From positions 1-28,080 of the forward strand of contig RBNI01000663.1 in NCBI GenBank assembly GCA_003990745.1: a DNA stretch of 28,080 nucleotides, written 5' to 3'. Source of the stretch: Jimgerdemannia flammicorona (lineage: Eukaryota > Mucoromycota > Endogonomycetes > Endogonales > Endogonaceae). The number at the start of each line of letters is the position of its first letter. Positions within the stretch are counted from its first letter, which is position 1. A model generated the notes under the pieces. It worked only from the letters and a program-made list of their open reading frames with translations. It did no database searches and was not told where the DNA came from. Position numbers and translations under genes: made by a program. This document shows positions 1 to 11,299 of the stretch, piece by piece.

Positions 1-3000
1 GTCCATACAAATGATACCCCATCCACTGTCACCACAACTCTACCACTACTCTTTGCCACAATCCTCCTTACTAGTCCCTTGCATCCCCCCCCCTTGGGGC
101 CCTAACCAATCCACCATGCCTTGAAAAGCTCAAGCATCAGCTCCTCCTATCTCCCTATCCTCAGTCTCACTGGCCTCTGGGGGCTCTCCTCAAAGGTGCT
201 CTACCAGTATTCCGTGAGCCCCACCCATATCGCAATAGTCCAACCAACCATCAGCCACTCATTTCCCACCCCCCCCACCAGCCTCAACTGCAGTGCCACC
301 CACTGCCCACCCACCTCAGGGTCAGGTGCTGACACTTCCAACCTCTTCCCAACTACCTTCCAGAAATTCTCCATACTCTTGCACTCTCCCAGCCAATGTT
401 CAGGAGTCTGCACCACTCCTCCCTCCTGCCCTACATAATAACAATCCTCACAATCAAAAAACCCGCCATCTACCAGATAACCTGCCCTAAAGTTTAGCAT
501 CATATTTTGATGCAACAACCTCCACCATGCTACCCAGAGTTTTGGTAGGAGCCACCTCACCCCAACCTTGCACCAAGACCAGATGCCTGCCCAGTCCCAT
601 CTCTCTCCAATCCCAGCCACTTGCTAGGTCTCTGGCCAAAGGTCCTGCCCCAGACCCCTAAGGTACTCTATACCCTCCTCTAAGAGGAAGTCCTCGACCA
701 GATTCCCTCCCAACAAGAGCCTGTCCCACCTCCACATCTCTGGACCCCAGTCCTCATCGCCTTCAGTTCCTTGCCAATGTATCTCAATACAATGGGCTCC
801 ATCTACTACTCCCCACCAGAATCCTTTATATCTCATCCTCTGGCTACCATCCAGAGCTACCAAGGACAGTAGATCCCCTGAGCCACCCCGTGGCGACACC
901 CTCACCTCCTACAAACACTGTATAAGGGGCACCCATTCTACTCCTCTCAACTCACTGGCCCTCTTCATCCACCAAGCCCGCAAGCAGAGTAGCCTCTTGG
1001 GTAAGTCCACCAGGCCAAGTCCTCCATGATTCACAGGTAGTGCTAGTACCTCCCAACCAATCTGACTCTGGTGGCCAGCCCAGAGCCAAGAACGGGCTAT
1101 CTTAAGAAGCCTCTTAATCACCCACTTAGGGAAATCTAAATGGTAGCCAAGATACCAAAGCTTTGATATCCAATACACATTCAGAACAGTTACCCTTCCC
1201 ACTAGCGACACCTGTCTACCACCCCAACTTGTCAGTGCTTTCCCCCATTCTACCAGCTTATGCTCTCACCACTCCTTGAGAAGTAAAGAGCTATACACTG
1301 AGAAATAAATACCCAAGTACCATACCACCACTCCAGCTGGGAAAATTATTCCAATGACATCCCCACCTATAACTCCTTCCCCAAGGACCATTGTCTCACA
1401 CTTGTGCCAGTTGAGTTTCACCCCAGAGCAACTCTCATACCACTCCAGCTGGGAAAATTATTCCAATGACATCCCCACCTATAACTCCTTCCCCAAGGAC
1501 CATTGTCTCACACTTGTGCCAGTTGAGTTTCACCCCAGAGCAACTCTCATACCACTCAACTATCTCCTTGAGCATAGCCACATCTGCCACCAAGCCCAGC
1601 CCAACCACTATATTGTTGGCAAAGGCCCCCACCTTCCAGTTGATGCCCAAGATGTTCAGTCCCACAACTCTCCACCGGATCCAATCCAACAATGGCTCCA
1701 GGGTGAAGGCATAAAGGATAGGTGATAGTAGGTCCCCTTGAGGCACTCTCCTCCCCAAGGGAAAAGGAGCCCCCCTGTATCCATTCACCAGAATCGCAGC
1801 CCTACTCCCTTCCAGTAATCCAATAAGTGACCAACTGGTATCACAATATGCTCCAGTACCTTCTCTAACCAAACTCTCCAGACCCTATCATAGGCCTTCT
1901 CCTGATCCAGGAAGACCAAGCGGCCATTCACCCCTGCAGCCCTAGCACCTTCAATGACTCTGTGAACCCATGCTGAGCCATCTCGGATCAGTCGGCCCCC
2001 AACAATGCCTTGCTGCTCCTTCCCTAGCACCTGTTGGGCCACACTCTGTAGCCTCGCCACCAGGATTTTGGTGACTAGCTTGCGGTCCATATCTAGCAGT
2101 ATAATTGTGCTCCAGTTCTTCCAGTCCTCCCTACGCCCTTTGTCTTTGTACAGCAGAGATACCAGCCCCAACTGCTGCCCTCCAATCCACTCCCCAGTAC
2201 TGATGACCTCATCACACATCAGAGACATCTCCTCTAGAACCTCCTCTACAGATGCCATATGTTTCCAAAAGTCCCAAGGCAAATGATCCTCCCCAGACGC
2301 CATCCTCAGGGTTGTGGATACCAGCACTTGAAGGATCTTCTCTCCCAAAACTGGTTGGCTAAGATCCCCCAACCCTGCTGCAGGATCTGGGTGCCACTCT
2401 TCCAAATGCTGCTCAATGTCCTGTGCGATCTCCCCTCCCTCCTCTTCACTCCATAGGTTGCTCTAGCAGGTGCTCAGCTGGCCAAGGATCCCCTGCACAC
2501 CTAATACCAACTCCCTCTCATCATTAAGGACTCCTTCCCATCAGTATCTTGCTCCCCTAGCATGAAGAAGATGGGACAAAAACTTTGTGGGCCTTTCTCC
2601 TTCTTCCAATCCCTGCCACTGCAGCCTTGCTGCCATAGCCTGAGCCTGTATTGCTTCCTCCTTCCTCAACAAATCCTTCAGCTCCACCACTTCCAGCTTA
2701 GCCCACTTAGTCTTCCAGTCTAAAACCTCCTCCTCCTCCAGTAGCCCAGCCCAATTCAAAAGTAATTTTTCTAGTCTCCTAGATGCCCATCAGACTTGTC
2801 ACCTCCACTGAGCACCTCGCTCCCTCCCCACTTCCCCACAGTACCTCTGAGCTTTGGATTTCAGTCTATGCCACCTATTACCAATCCTCATCCCAGCTTG
2901 CCTCTAATTATTAACCTTGGATTGTACCTCTACCACCCATGCATTCCACAGATCCACCTCACCCAGCAGTGAAGAGTTCAGATGCTAATGCCCTGGCCCC

Positions 3001-3723
3001 TCTCTGCTCCCTCCAAACCTCCCTCCTCCCCGAATACCCCAGTGATCTGACCAAGGGCACCACTCGACCTCCATTATTTCCCAAACCTGTATTGCCCCAA
3101 TACTCAGCAGTCAGAATCCAATCAATCCTAGAACCAAGTCCTCCCACCCAGTGAGTATACAGACATTGATCTCCATCCTGAAGTCACATGGCATCTACCA
3201 GAGAACTGAGTCTTTCCATCTCTTCCCAGTCCTCCAATCCCCCACTCTTTCCAACCATACCCCATCCCCCATCAGTTCTGTCCAGCCTACTCTCCTGGAC
3301 CATATTAAAATCTCCCCCCAGACAATCCACCCCAGCATCAACCAAGAGCCCAGAATCCCACAGATCTCCAATCCATACCACTTGGGACCCCCTCTCAGCC
3401 GGGCAGTAGCAAGATCCCACTACAATGGAGTTCCATCCAGGCCTCTACCATGTCCCCCACACTAGTCTACTACCCCAATGTCCAGTGTCCGCAATGTCTC
3501 CTTTCCTCTTCCTAACCAGTATTCCCACTTTATCCTACCAAACTACCTCCCCCCCCCACTCTCTTGTCTATTCCAGTCCATCTTCTTCCCCCTCACACCA
3601 TACATCTTGAAGTAAGAAGAGATCCACCTCCAGTTTCTTCAGCCATCCACAAATCATATGTTATCTCCCAGTCCCCCTAAGCCCATTGATATTCAAAGAA
3701 AAAATGTTGGTTATACTATTCAT
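1..3723 (-). pseudogene. LINE-A1 ORF2: APE endonuclease + reverse transcriptase, inactivated, partial
   Basis: ORF2 would nick target DNA and reverse-transcribe the element RNA. The start is the ATG at 3723-3721 (MNSITNIFSLNINGLRG), matching the start of A3 ORF2. Endonuclease signatures include GGDFNMV and SRIDW (about 3320-3120). The RT region lies at about 2400-900 and includes LVFLDQEKAYDRV (motif A) and GRRVPQGDLLSP (motif B). Motif C should be FADDMVVGL as in A3 but reads FANNIVVGL at about 1606-1623; both Asp codons (1612-1617) are now Asn codons, which would abolish catalysis. A 112-bp tandem duplication at 1329-1552 breaks the frame. A C-terminal Cys-x2-Cys...His-x4-Cys motif lies at about 450-380. 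Many premature stops are present, and the 3' end lies before base 1. Confidence 0.87.
1329..1552. repeat. 112-bp perfect or near-perfect tandem duplication inside LINE-A1 RT
   Basis: Bases 1329-1440 are repeated immediately at 1441-1552. The period of 112 is not a multiple of three, so it shifts the ORF2 frame just downstream of the RT catalytic core. A3 has a single copy of the matching region. The copies look identical, so the duplication is younger than most point decay in this element, or it is an assembly artefact. Confidence 0.9.
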
Positions 3724-3755
3724 AGTGAAATAATTGATAGTGTTGATTTCCACAT

Positions 3756-5572
3756 CTACAATTCTATGCTCACTTCCTCTCCAACCAGATCCAGGTTCTG
3801 TTCCACTGCAATCTCATCCTTGACATTTTGCTATTCATCCAGAGCTGCCAACATTTCCACACAGTCCTCACCATCCACTATCTCCATTGATGCCTGGTGC
3901 TCCTTGCAGATCACCTGCTACTTTTCCAGTCCCTTCCGTGGCCCCAACAGATAAGCTGCCCTCTCATTAGCAATACCTAAGAGTGTTGTCTCCCTCACCT
4001 CGGTGACCTCATACTCCTCTGCCTCCAAAAGAGCTGCAATTATCTCAACTCTCAACTTCCTCACTACCTCCTCTCCTCGCAACACTTGCCCCCAGAATTC
4101 CTCAATAATCACCTGGAAGTCAATCTCTCCCAGTTCCTCAGCCGCCACATTCTGCAGTACCCTAAACAGCCACTTCTCCCCTCCAACTACCTCTGCTGCC
4201 TGCACCAAATCTGCCTCTCCTTCCTTCCTCTCCTCAGTTCGCACAGACTCATCCCAACTATCCTCGGACACATCCTCCAACTCTCCTTCTCCCACCTTGG
4301 AAACACTATAATGGATCGGATTATCATCCTTCATTGCTATATCCCCTACCATCTCCTCCAGCCCCTGTCTCCCACTCTCCTTCGTCTTCCCCCCTTGCTG
4401 CCCAGCCTCTGCCCAGATACTAGCACTCGCCCCAGTGCCCTCCTCCATAGCCCCCGCCCTTTGACCCCCATTCAAACTGGCCAGCAAATCCTTCTGCAGC
4501 TGTCTCTCCTTTGCCTTCTCCCAGAGCATCTTGTTCATTCACACCTTCTTGCCCTCGATCACCTCCACTACTGTCCTAGCCTCGTAAGCCCTCCAAGCCC
4601 TTTGCCTCCTCTCCACAGCCCCCACTAAGTCCTCAAGTGCCTCCAGCAAGTCCTCCTCCTCTTCCTCTGACCCCTTTACCCTCAAAACCTTGCACTCCAC
4701 CAAGCCCCACTTCAATGCCACCAGCCAGTCCCTGGCCTTCTCAGTATTCTCCATCCCAAACAGCCATAGCCAGACATCCACATCACCTGTCCTGAGCTCA
4801 GTCTCCTTCCATACCCTGAACCCAATATCGACCACCTCACTGTACTCCTTCACCACATTTGGGATCAGCCTCCTTGCCTCCTCCTTCTTCACTATTGACA
4901 AGTCCACAATCACCAGATGAACCACACATAGGTCCCAATGCATACACCTCACCATTGGCAATGAAATCCCTCCAACTACACACCCTTCTCCACTGCCTCC
5001 AGTAGCAAACCATCCTCTTCAAACCCCACCTCAACTGCCTCCAGCTTCTTCAAAAACTTAACTGAGACTGCACCTTTCACCTTGCTAGCCAGTAGCCCCA
5101 GCACCATCTTCGCTATTATTACTAAGCCCCAGAAGCACAGTATAATGGCAAATTCTGATCTAGATTTCTTGAGTAATGGGACTGCCACAAGGCCTATCAC
5201 ACCATCAGCCAGGTCCCCAGGTCTCGCACCATTCCCCTGTCCAGGTCTCACATCAGCTGTCACATCTGGATTTTTTTCCAAATTGCCCATCACACCGCTA
5301 TCAGCAGTCACTGCCTCAGCCACTACACCTCCAGCCCCACTATGCTGTCCCCCCAGTGAAGAGGCCTCCTTACCACTCAAGGTAGCAGCCACCTTCCTCA
5401 GCTCCAGCCAGCCATCTAGCCCTGTTGCCTGTTTTCCCATCCTGACTTTATCTGTAAAAGTCATCCTCTCTCCCCCATATGGCCTTGCACCTCCTCTGCC
5501 ACCTCTCCCGGCCCTGCATCCCCTCATCAAAGCACTCAGCATACCAATACCAGCATCTTGACCCCCCCACAC
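3756..5572 (-). pseudogene. LINE-A1 ORF1 (gag-like nucleic-acid-binding protein), broken
   Basis: ORF1 of this family probably binds element RNA; that is a role known for LINE ORF1 proteins, not shown here. Readable pieces align with A2 and A3: MTFTDKVRMGKQATGLDGWL near 5470, then PLLKKSRSEFAIILCF, a central block containing ELRTGDVDVWLWLFGMENT (about 4800-4740), and an acidic C-terminal third. The central block could be an RRM-like fold (alternating hydrophobic strands and a helix), but I cannot confirm it. One frameshift lies near 4960-4976. A TGA at the KKV/M junction (about 4539) splits the C-terminal part off; A2 has the same TGA while A3 has an Arg codon. The reading ends at a TAG near 3756, about 30 bases before ORF2. 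Confidence 0.82.
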
Positions 5573-5690
5573 ATATTGCCAGTCAAAGGCACTAGGGCCC
5601 TCCTGCCCAATATGCTCACCAGAATGTGTGTTGCTTACTATCTTGATAGCACCAATACTTGAAGATGTTGTTGAAAGTATTGTCTGAGTC

Positions 5691-5835
5691 TTGTGTCACC
5701 TGTCACTGGAAGATATCATAATATATATATATTCATATACTTTGGCATAGCTCACATGGTCCTTTTATTACTATATAGGGCTCACTAGTATATCTCAATA
5801 ATGATGGCCCTTTCACCAGTAACATTCAGGTGATA
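5691..5835. other. AT-rich spacer between head-to-head LINE-A copies
   Basis: About 145 bp between the divergent 5' ends of A1 and A2, including an (AT)n stretch at 5711-5722. No gene seen. On each side the LINE 5' regions are recognisable as inverted copies, for example CATTCTGGTGAGCAT-like sequence near 5632-5618 on the minus strand and near 5902-5918 on the plus strand. Confidence 0.6.
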
Positions 5836-5899
5836 CAAACTTCAGATAACACTTTTGACAACATTTTCAAGTATTGGTATTATCAACATAGCAAGCAAC

Positions 5900-7774
5900 A
5901 TGTATTCTGGTGAGCATACTGGGCAGGGGGGCCCCAGTGCCTTTGACTGGCAGCATATGGGGGTGGGTCAAGGTGTGGATATTGGTATGCTGAGTGCTTC
6001 AATGAGGGGACATGAGGCCGGGTGTAGTGGCAGAGGGGGTGCAAGGCCACATAGGGGAGGGAGGATGACCTTTGTGGATAAAGTCAGGATAGGAAAGCAG
6101 GCGACTGGACTAGATGGCTGGCTGGAGCTGGGGAAGGTGTCTGCTACCACAGGTAGCAAGGAGGCCTCTCTACTGGGGAGTCAATGTAGTGGGGCTGAAG
6201 GTGTAGTGGCTGAGGTAGTGATGGCTGATGGCAGTGTAATGGGAAATCTGGAAAAAAATCCAGATGTGATGGCTGATGGTGGACCTGGACAGGGGAGTGG
6301 CGTGAGACCTGGGGACCTGGCTGAAGGTGTGACGGGCCTTGTGGCAGCCCCATTACTCAAAAAATCTAGATCAGAATTTACCATCACACTGTGCTTCTGT
6401 GGCTTGGCAGTGATGGCGAAGATGGTGCTGGGGCTGCTGGCTAGCAAGGTGAAGGGTGTGGCCTCAGTTAAGTTCTTGAAGAAGCTGAAGGCAATCGAGG
6501 TAGGGTTTAAAGAGGAGGGTTTGCTACTGGAGACAGTAGAGAAGGGTGTGGTAGTTAGAGAGATTTTGGTGTCAATGGCAAGATGTATACATTGGGATCC
6601 CTGTGTGGTTCATCTGGTGATTGCAGATATACCGACAGTGAAGAAGGAGGAGGCAAAGAAGCTGGTCACAGATGTGGTGAAGGAGTACAGTGAGGTGATC
6701 AATATTGGGTTCAGGGTATGGGAGGGGACTGAGCTCAGGACAGGAGATGTGGATGTCTGGCTGTGGCTGTTTGGGATGGAGAATACCAGAAAGACTAGAG
6801 ACTGGCTGGTGGCACTGAAGTGGGACCCAGTGGAGTGCAAGGTATCGAGGGTGAAGGGGTCAAAAGAAGATGAGGAGAACCTGCTAAAGGTGCTTGAGGA
6901 CCTAGCAGGGGCTATGAAGAGGAGGCAAAGGGCTTGGAGAGCTTATGAGGATAGGATGGTAGTAGAGGTGATCAAGGGCAAGAAGGTATGAATGGACAAG
7001 GTGCTCTGGAAGAAGGCAAAGGGGAGAAAGCTGCAGAAGGATTTTCTGACCAGTTTGGAGGGGGGTCAGAAGGCAGGGGCTATGGAGGAGGGTGTTGGAG
7101 TGAGTGCTAGCATCTGGACAGAGGCTGGACAGCAAGGGGAGAAGACAAAGGAGAGTGGGAGACAGGAGCTGGAGGAGGTGGTAGTGGACACAGCAATGGT
7201 GAATGATAATCAGATCCAGAATGGTATTCCCAAGGTGGGAGAGGGGGAGTTGGAGGATATATCAGAGGATGGGTGAGATGAGTCTATATGAACTGAGGAG
7301 AGGAAGGAGGGAGAGGCAGATTTGGCACAGGCAGTAGAGATAGTTGGAAGGGAAAAGTGGCTGTTGAGGGTACTGCAAAATGTGGCAGCTGAGGAACTGA
7401 GAGAGATTAATTTCCAGGTGATCAGTGAGGACTTCTGGGGGTGAGTGCTATGACAGGAGGAGGTCATGAGGAAGTTGAGAGATGAGATGATGGCAGCTCT
7501 TCTGAAGGTAGAGGAGTATGAGATTACTGAGGCAAGAGAGGCAACACTCTTGGGTATTGCCAATAAAAGGGCAGCTTATCTGTCGGGGCCATGGAAGGGA
7601 CTGGTAAAGTGGCAGGTGGTGTGCGAGGAGTACCAGGCATCAATGGAGATAGTGGATGGTGAGGACTGTGCGGAATTGTTGGCAGCTCTGGACAAACAGC
7701 AAAATGTGAAAGATGAGATTGTAGCAGAATGTAATCTAGATCTGGCTGGAGAAGAAGTGAGCATGGAATTATAG
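5900..7774 (+). pseudogene. LINE-A2 ORF1, split by stops
   Basis: Reading starts at the ATG 5900-5902 (MYSGEHTGQGG). The same frame is open upstream, but only through non-ATG codons. The N-terminal third is Gly-rich, with MTFVDKVRIGKQATGLDGWL at about 6064-6123. The conserved core runs from PLLKKSRSEF through the GDVDVWLWLFGMENT block at about 6748-6786. A TGA at 6989-6991, immediately before ATGGACAAGG, separates the acidic C-terminal portion, and further stops occur at about 7276, 7288 and 7442. The final part (IANKRAAYLSGPWKGL and a Glu/Asp-rich end) stops at 7774. A3 has Arg at the 6989 position, so CGA-to-TGA decay is the simplest explanation. Confidence 0.83.
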
Positions 7775-7808
7775 ATGTAGAGATATTAACACTTTCAAAT
7801 ACTTTGCT

Positions 7809-8023
7809 ATAAATAGTACAACCAATATTTTTTCTATAAATGTCAATGGGCTTAGGGAGACTGGGAGGTGACATTTGATTTTTGGATGGCTGAAGAAACC
7901 GGAGGCAGATCTCTTTTTACTTCAAGATATATAGTGTAAGGAGGAGGAAGATGGCCTGGAATAGACAAGAGAGTGGGATGGGGTGGCAGTTTGGCAGAGT
8001 AAAGTGGGAATCCTGGTTAGGAA
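7809..8023 (+). pseudogene. LINE-A2 ORF2 5' remnant (endonuclease N-terminus)
   Basis: The sequence matches the start of ORF2 in A1 and A3 (INSTTNIFSINVNGLRE), but the start codon has changed from ATG to ATA at 7809-7811. It keeps the endonuclease Asn motif (NVNGLR) and the degenerate LLQDI region. Stops appear almost at once. It ends where PLE sequence starts at 8024. Confidence 0.75.
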
Positions 8024-8373
8024 GGGTGAAGGTTGTGAGGTTTAAGTAAAGATTTGTGCAAGAAATCGACAGAGTCGAGCAATAGCCATGTTAGATCGCG
8101 GAAATCTTTCGAACATCTCTCGTCAGACTTACTATTGCTTAAATACCTTTCACTTGTCTGCTTCGGACTTAGTAATTGGTTACTGTTTACACAATGTAAT
8201 ACGAATTTAATCATGAACGAGAGTGAATTACTTCTCGGGTTTCACAATCGGATAGCTTTGATCAACTGATCAAATTGCATTAAAATAAAATTTTAATTAA
8301 GTTGTAATTGTATTACTGAGTAATTTTTCTTTTTAAGATTAGGGTCAGGTATGTGCTACTGATTAGAATAAAA
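8024..8373 (-). repeat. PLE 3' terminal direct repeat
   Basis: About 350 bp repeated in direct orientation at 11300-11649, differing only at scattered positions (for example 8047 t/c, 8077 g/a and 8097 c/t relative to the other copy). It begins GGGTGAAGGTTGTGAGG on the plus strand and ends in one partial 83-bp unit with TTAGGGTCAGG. It holds hammerhead motif 1. The copies are less decayed relative to each other than the coding region. Confidence 0.9.
8078..8140 (-). ncRNA. Hammerhead ribozyme motif, type I, copy 1
   Basis: Read on the minus strand: stem I 5' arm AGCAATAG (8139-8132), core CTGACGA (8126-8120), short stem II GAGATGTTC (8119-8111), core GAAA (8110-8107), stem III GAT...ATC with a 7-nt loop (8106-8094), then T-A (8093-8092) as U16.1 and the cleavage base A17. 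The stem I 3' arm CTATTGCT (8085-8078) is fully complementary to the 5' arm. Cleavage is predicted after 8092. All invariant core bases (CUGANGA, GAA, A15.1-U16.1, H17) are present. Short stem III is typical of PLE hammerheads. Activity not tested. Confidence 0.82.
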
Positions 8374-8436
8374 CACACATTGCACAGTGCAGGAAAAGGA
8401 AAGATGCAGTGTAATTTTTATGACCAGTCATGTTTA

Positions 8437-11259
8437 TTACAGGGGCATTTTGCCCACTATAGATAACACCTTCTTGTTCTGCTTCTCAACTAGCTTCTTT
8501 AAGTTGAGACTATGATAAATAACTGGACTGTACTTCATAGGGCAGTGTTGAGACAGAGTATTCATCACTCTGATAGCCAAAGATAATGCACGATGATGGT
8601 AATGATTACTGGAATAATTGTGCATATATGGCATAATATTTATCTCACCAAGCTTGGAGCCAGATTCTTTATTATTTGCATGAGAATCCTCCGAAAGTAT
8701 ATGGGAGCGGTCTTGATAAGATTCAAGACTCAAAAGGTAAGTGATCTGATTTGGTTTAAAGGTACGTTATACCAAAAACTGACAGAATTCGGAGATCGCT
8801 ACTTCATAATTATCATATTCTGATGAGTTCCGGATAAGGCGAGTATTCTCACCTCTAAGCCATCCATCAATGTATGCTTGTGGATAATACGTATCCGGCA
8901 TAGAATATATATGAAGATTTATATCTTTATCATAGTTTCAGAACTGAATTGACTGAGTCTTATCAGTATTGATCTTCACATATGCTTTGAGATCGCAAAA
9001 TGTAACTTTATCAGCTATATGTTGTGTGAAGTACAAACTAGAGCTTATTATTTCCAACGATGTTATAAAGTGCTTTGTAGCTTCGTCACCCTTGTCCGTA
9101 ATAATAATGATGTCATCGATGAATCAGAAGTAAAGTTCCGGCAAAATTCCTTGATCTTCAAACCTAAGTTTGTGAAAGGCCATAAAGAGATTTGCTATAT
9201 TGGGAGCCAAAGGCATACCCATTACAATTTCTCGAATTTGTTGATTGGTATGCCCGGCATATTGAATATACGCAAACTTAAGTATAAAGTACAATACCTT
9301 CATATAATATCAGTGGGTATGTTCTCTGGAATGATCAAATCGCATAAGAACCACAAATATTTTCCATAGACACTCGTCGATGTTAATGTTGGTATACATA
9401 GACTCGATGTCTACTGATAGTAACGTCACGGATCTGGAAAAGAACTTTTCTTCAATATGATTAATTACATATTTGGAGTCTGGAGCTACCATTCGATACA
9501 TAGAAATATATGGTTTCAGATAGGCATCTACAGCTCTCGAATTATCGCTAGTAATCCAGCTATGGTTTGGAGAGATGGGTCATGACTTAACAGGATTTTT
9601 GTAAAGTTTCGGTAGAATATAGAATTCTGAAATCTTGCATTTTGCAAGAGAAGCTTGCCATAACTTTACCTGTTTGAGGGCCAAATGCAAGACATTTTTG
9701 TCAAGCTTTTTGGCTTCATTAATCAATAATATGAGAGATGTATTCACCTCAGTGGAATTGAAAGGTTTCTCGACAAACGTTGACATGTCAGTGAGGTGAC
9801 TCAATACTTGTGAGTCATACCAATCATAATCCATAAGTGTAAGACCAAGTCCATTATTAGCTTCATGAACAATAAGGAGATTATTTCACATAAAGTCATG
9901 AAGATGTTTGATGGTGCACAAGTAGCAGTTATGAGGATTTATTTTATTTGCTTTGCCAAAATGGCGTACAAAATTACTCTCTGCAACATGAAGACCAAAA
10001 TCAGCTTGAGTAATCAAGCCTTTGTCTCAGCCTTGTTCTTTTACCCCTTCGAGGACTTCTTGACAGATAGAATGCCAGGTTTGGCAGGCCTGTTTAATGT
10101 CAAGACGAGTGCGAAAATTGAAGTTAAGACCTTTGTTTAACAAATCAACAATGTCACTCAGGATTTCGGAGACATGAGAAATATTATTCACAAAAATATT
10201 CTGATTAGGAATATTACGGAAACTTACTGTTTCCCATCTTTCGAACCAGATTTCTCTAGTCCTCCTTTGCCTTTGGTTGTGGTGTCTTTCACCTTCTTCG
10301 GCAAGTCCTTTTTTGGAGGTGGCTTCTTGTACAGCACGGCTGTCACCGACACTTTCGATTTGGCCTTCCCTTTCACAGGGCCCGTTACCTTCAGCTTGTT
10401 TGTCAGCTTTGCATTTTCCTTTATCTAAAGACAAGGGAATGTGAGTATCAAGCCAGATAGAAAGTAATTTGATTGGTTTGAAAACCATATCAACGTGGAC
10501 ATGCAGTGTAGTCACTCTTACTTTTTTCTCCGGGGCCAAAATGACCTCGACATACATGTTGTGCAATTTGTTAGCGAATTCGCTAACAGTATGCTCTAGG
10601 TGTGCTTTAGCAAGCTGATAATACCCATTGTCCTCCCTGAACACCATTAGCTTAGGTTCTAATTCTCCCTGAAGGGAGGTGACCAGGCTATTGAGTTCGG
10701 AGTTGCACTCCTTCCAAACTTGTTATTTGGACGTAATGATAGCCACCTTAACTTCTAAGGCAATAACATCACGGATACACTTAACAGATCCCTCTGGAAG
10801 AGAGACATTTCTTACTGAGAAGTTGTAATATTTTCCAGGGTCTTCCTTCTCCCCCGCTGCTGTAAGGTAAACTGCTTTCTTGCGTTGATCAATTAAGATC
10901 GCTGCCCATGCTGTATAGTGTTTGACATAGTCGACCAGGGGCAGTTCTTTTGTTGGAACTGTAGAGAGGCCTTGGCCACCAAAGTTGGGAATAGCGAGGG
11001 CCATGAATGGAGTACTCTTGGGTGGTTGCCCGAGAAATTCCTCATGAACCGCAGCATGAACTGCGGCCATATCCTCAGTGTGCATCTCAGCATCTTCGAC
11101 AATCTCGTCAAGAGATGTAAACTGGAGAGCCATTTGGGCCGCATGAGACGACCTGCTGGACATATCAGGATTGATGGTAGGGGCGTAATTCCCCAATGCT
11201 TGCTATTGAGCAAGGATGGCAGAGGTGAGGTTGGAGTGAGAGTTGTTATCATTCGACAT
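8437..11259 (-). pseudogene. PLE reverse transcriptase polyprotein, EN-deficient, with stops
   Basis: One frame from ATG 11259 (MSNDNNSHSN) to the stop at 8437, about 940 codons, with about eight stops and no obvious frameshift. The N-terminal ~370 residues have no domain I recognise. From about 10130 the PLE pattern appears: LLNKGLNFNF, then FGLHVAESNF, FYILPKLYKNP (about 9620-9590), a motif A Asp in LLSVDIESMYTNI (about 9412-9374), motif B IVMGMPLAPNIANL (about 9230-9185) and motif C FIDDIIII (about 9120-9100). A thumb-like GWLRGENTRLIRNSS follows near 8860. The remaining ~110 residues end in KVLSIVGKMPL with no GIY, YIG or Cys-rich linker. The catalytic Asp residues are intact; stops such as the one before FIDD inactivate it. 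Confidence 0.85.
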
Positions 11260-11299
11260 TATAAAATATGGTTTTTTATAAAAAGGTAATGGGGGGTTA

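Larger units (their letters stand above)
1..5690 (-). mobile_element. LINE-A1, non-LTR retrotransposon, degenerate, 3' end outside window
   Basis: A minus-strand LINE with the order 5' region, ORF1, endonuclease, reverse transcriptase and a C-terminal Cys/His motif. The same order and protein motifs recur on the plus strand at 22510-28080 (A3), and the 5' part recurs at 5836-8023 (A2), so this is a repeated family. The sense strand is strongly purine-rich, which is why the plus strand here looks C/T-rich. The 5' boundary is placed near 5690 because similarity to the inverted A2 copy fades there. The coding frames carry many stops and several frameshifts, so the copy cannot move on its own. 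Clade assignment (L1/Tad-like) is inference only. Confidence 0.88.
5836..8023 (+). mobile_element. LINE-A2, 3'-truncated by the PLE
   Basis: Plus-strand copy of the LINE-A family containing the 5' region, all of ORF1 and the first ~215 bp of ORF2. Alignment with A3 (22510 onward) continues until about 8023, inside a GGTTAGGAAGGG stretch, and stops exactly where the terminal repeat of the Penelope-like element begins. The rest of A2 does not reappear beyond that element, so this is a loss or replacement of the distal part and not a simple insertion. A2 resembles A1 more than A3, sharing the ORF1 TGA described under A1. Confidence 0.85.

Noticed and set aside
5082..5561. Long plus-strand open frame with an ordinary-looking start
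   Set aside because: It is the antisense of LINE-A1 ORF1. The purine-rich sense strand leaves its complement stop-poor; similar antisense frames over A2 and A3 have the same cause.
8054..8269. Plus-strand ORFs at 8054-8269 and 11330-11545
   Set aside because: They are the same frame in the two PLE terminal repeats, antisense to the hammerhead; conservation is explained by the repeat.
8437..8740. GIY-YIG endonuclease at the PLE C-terminus
   Set aside because: Translated through to the stop; no GIY, YIG or Cys-rich linker found. A highly degenerate domain cannot be fully excluded.
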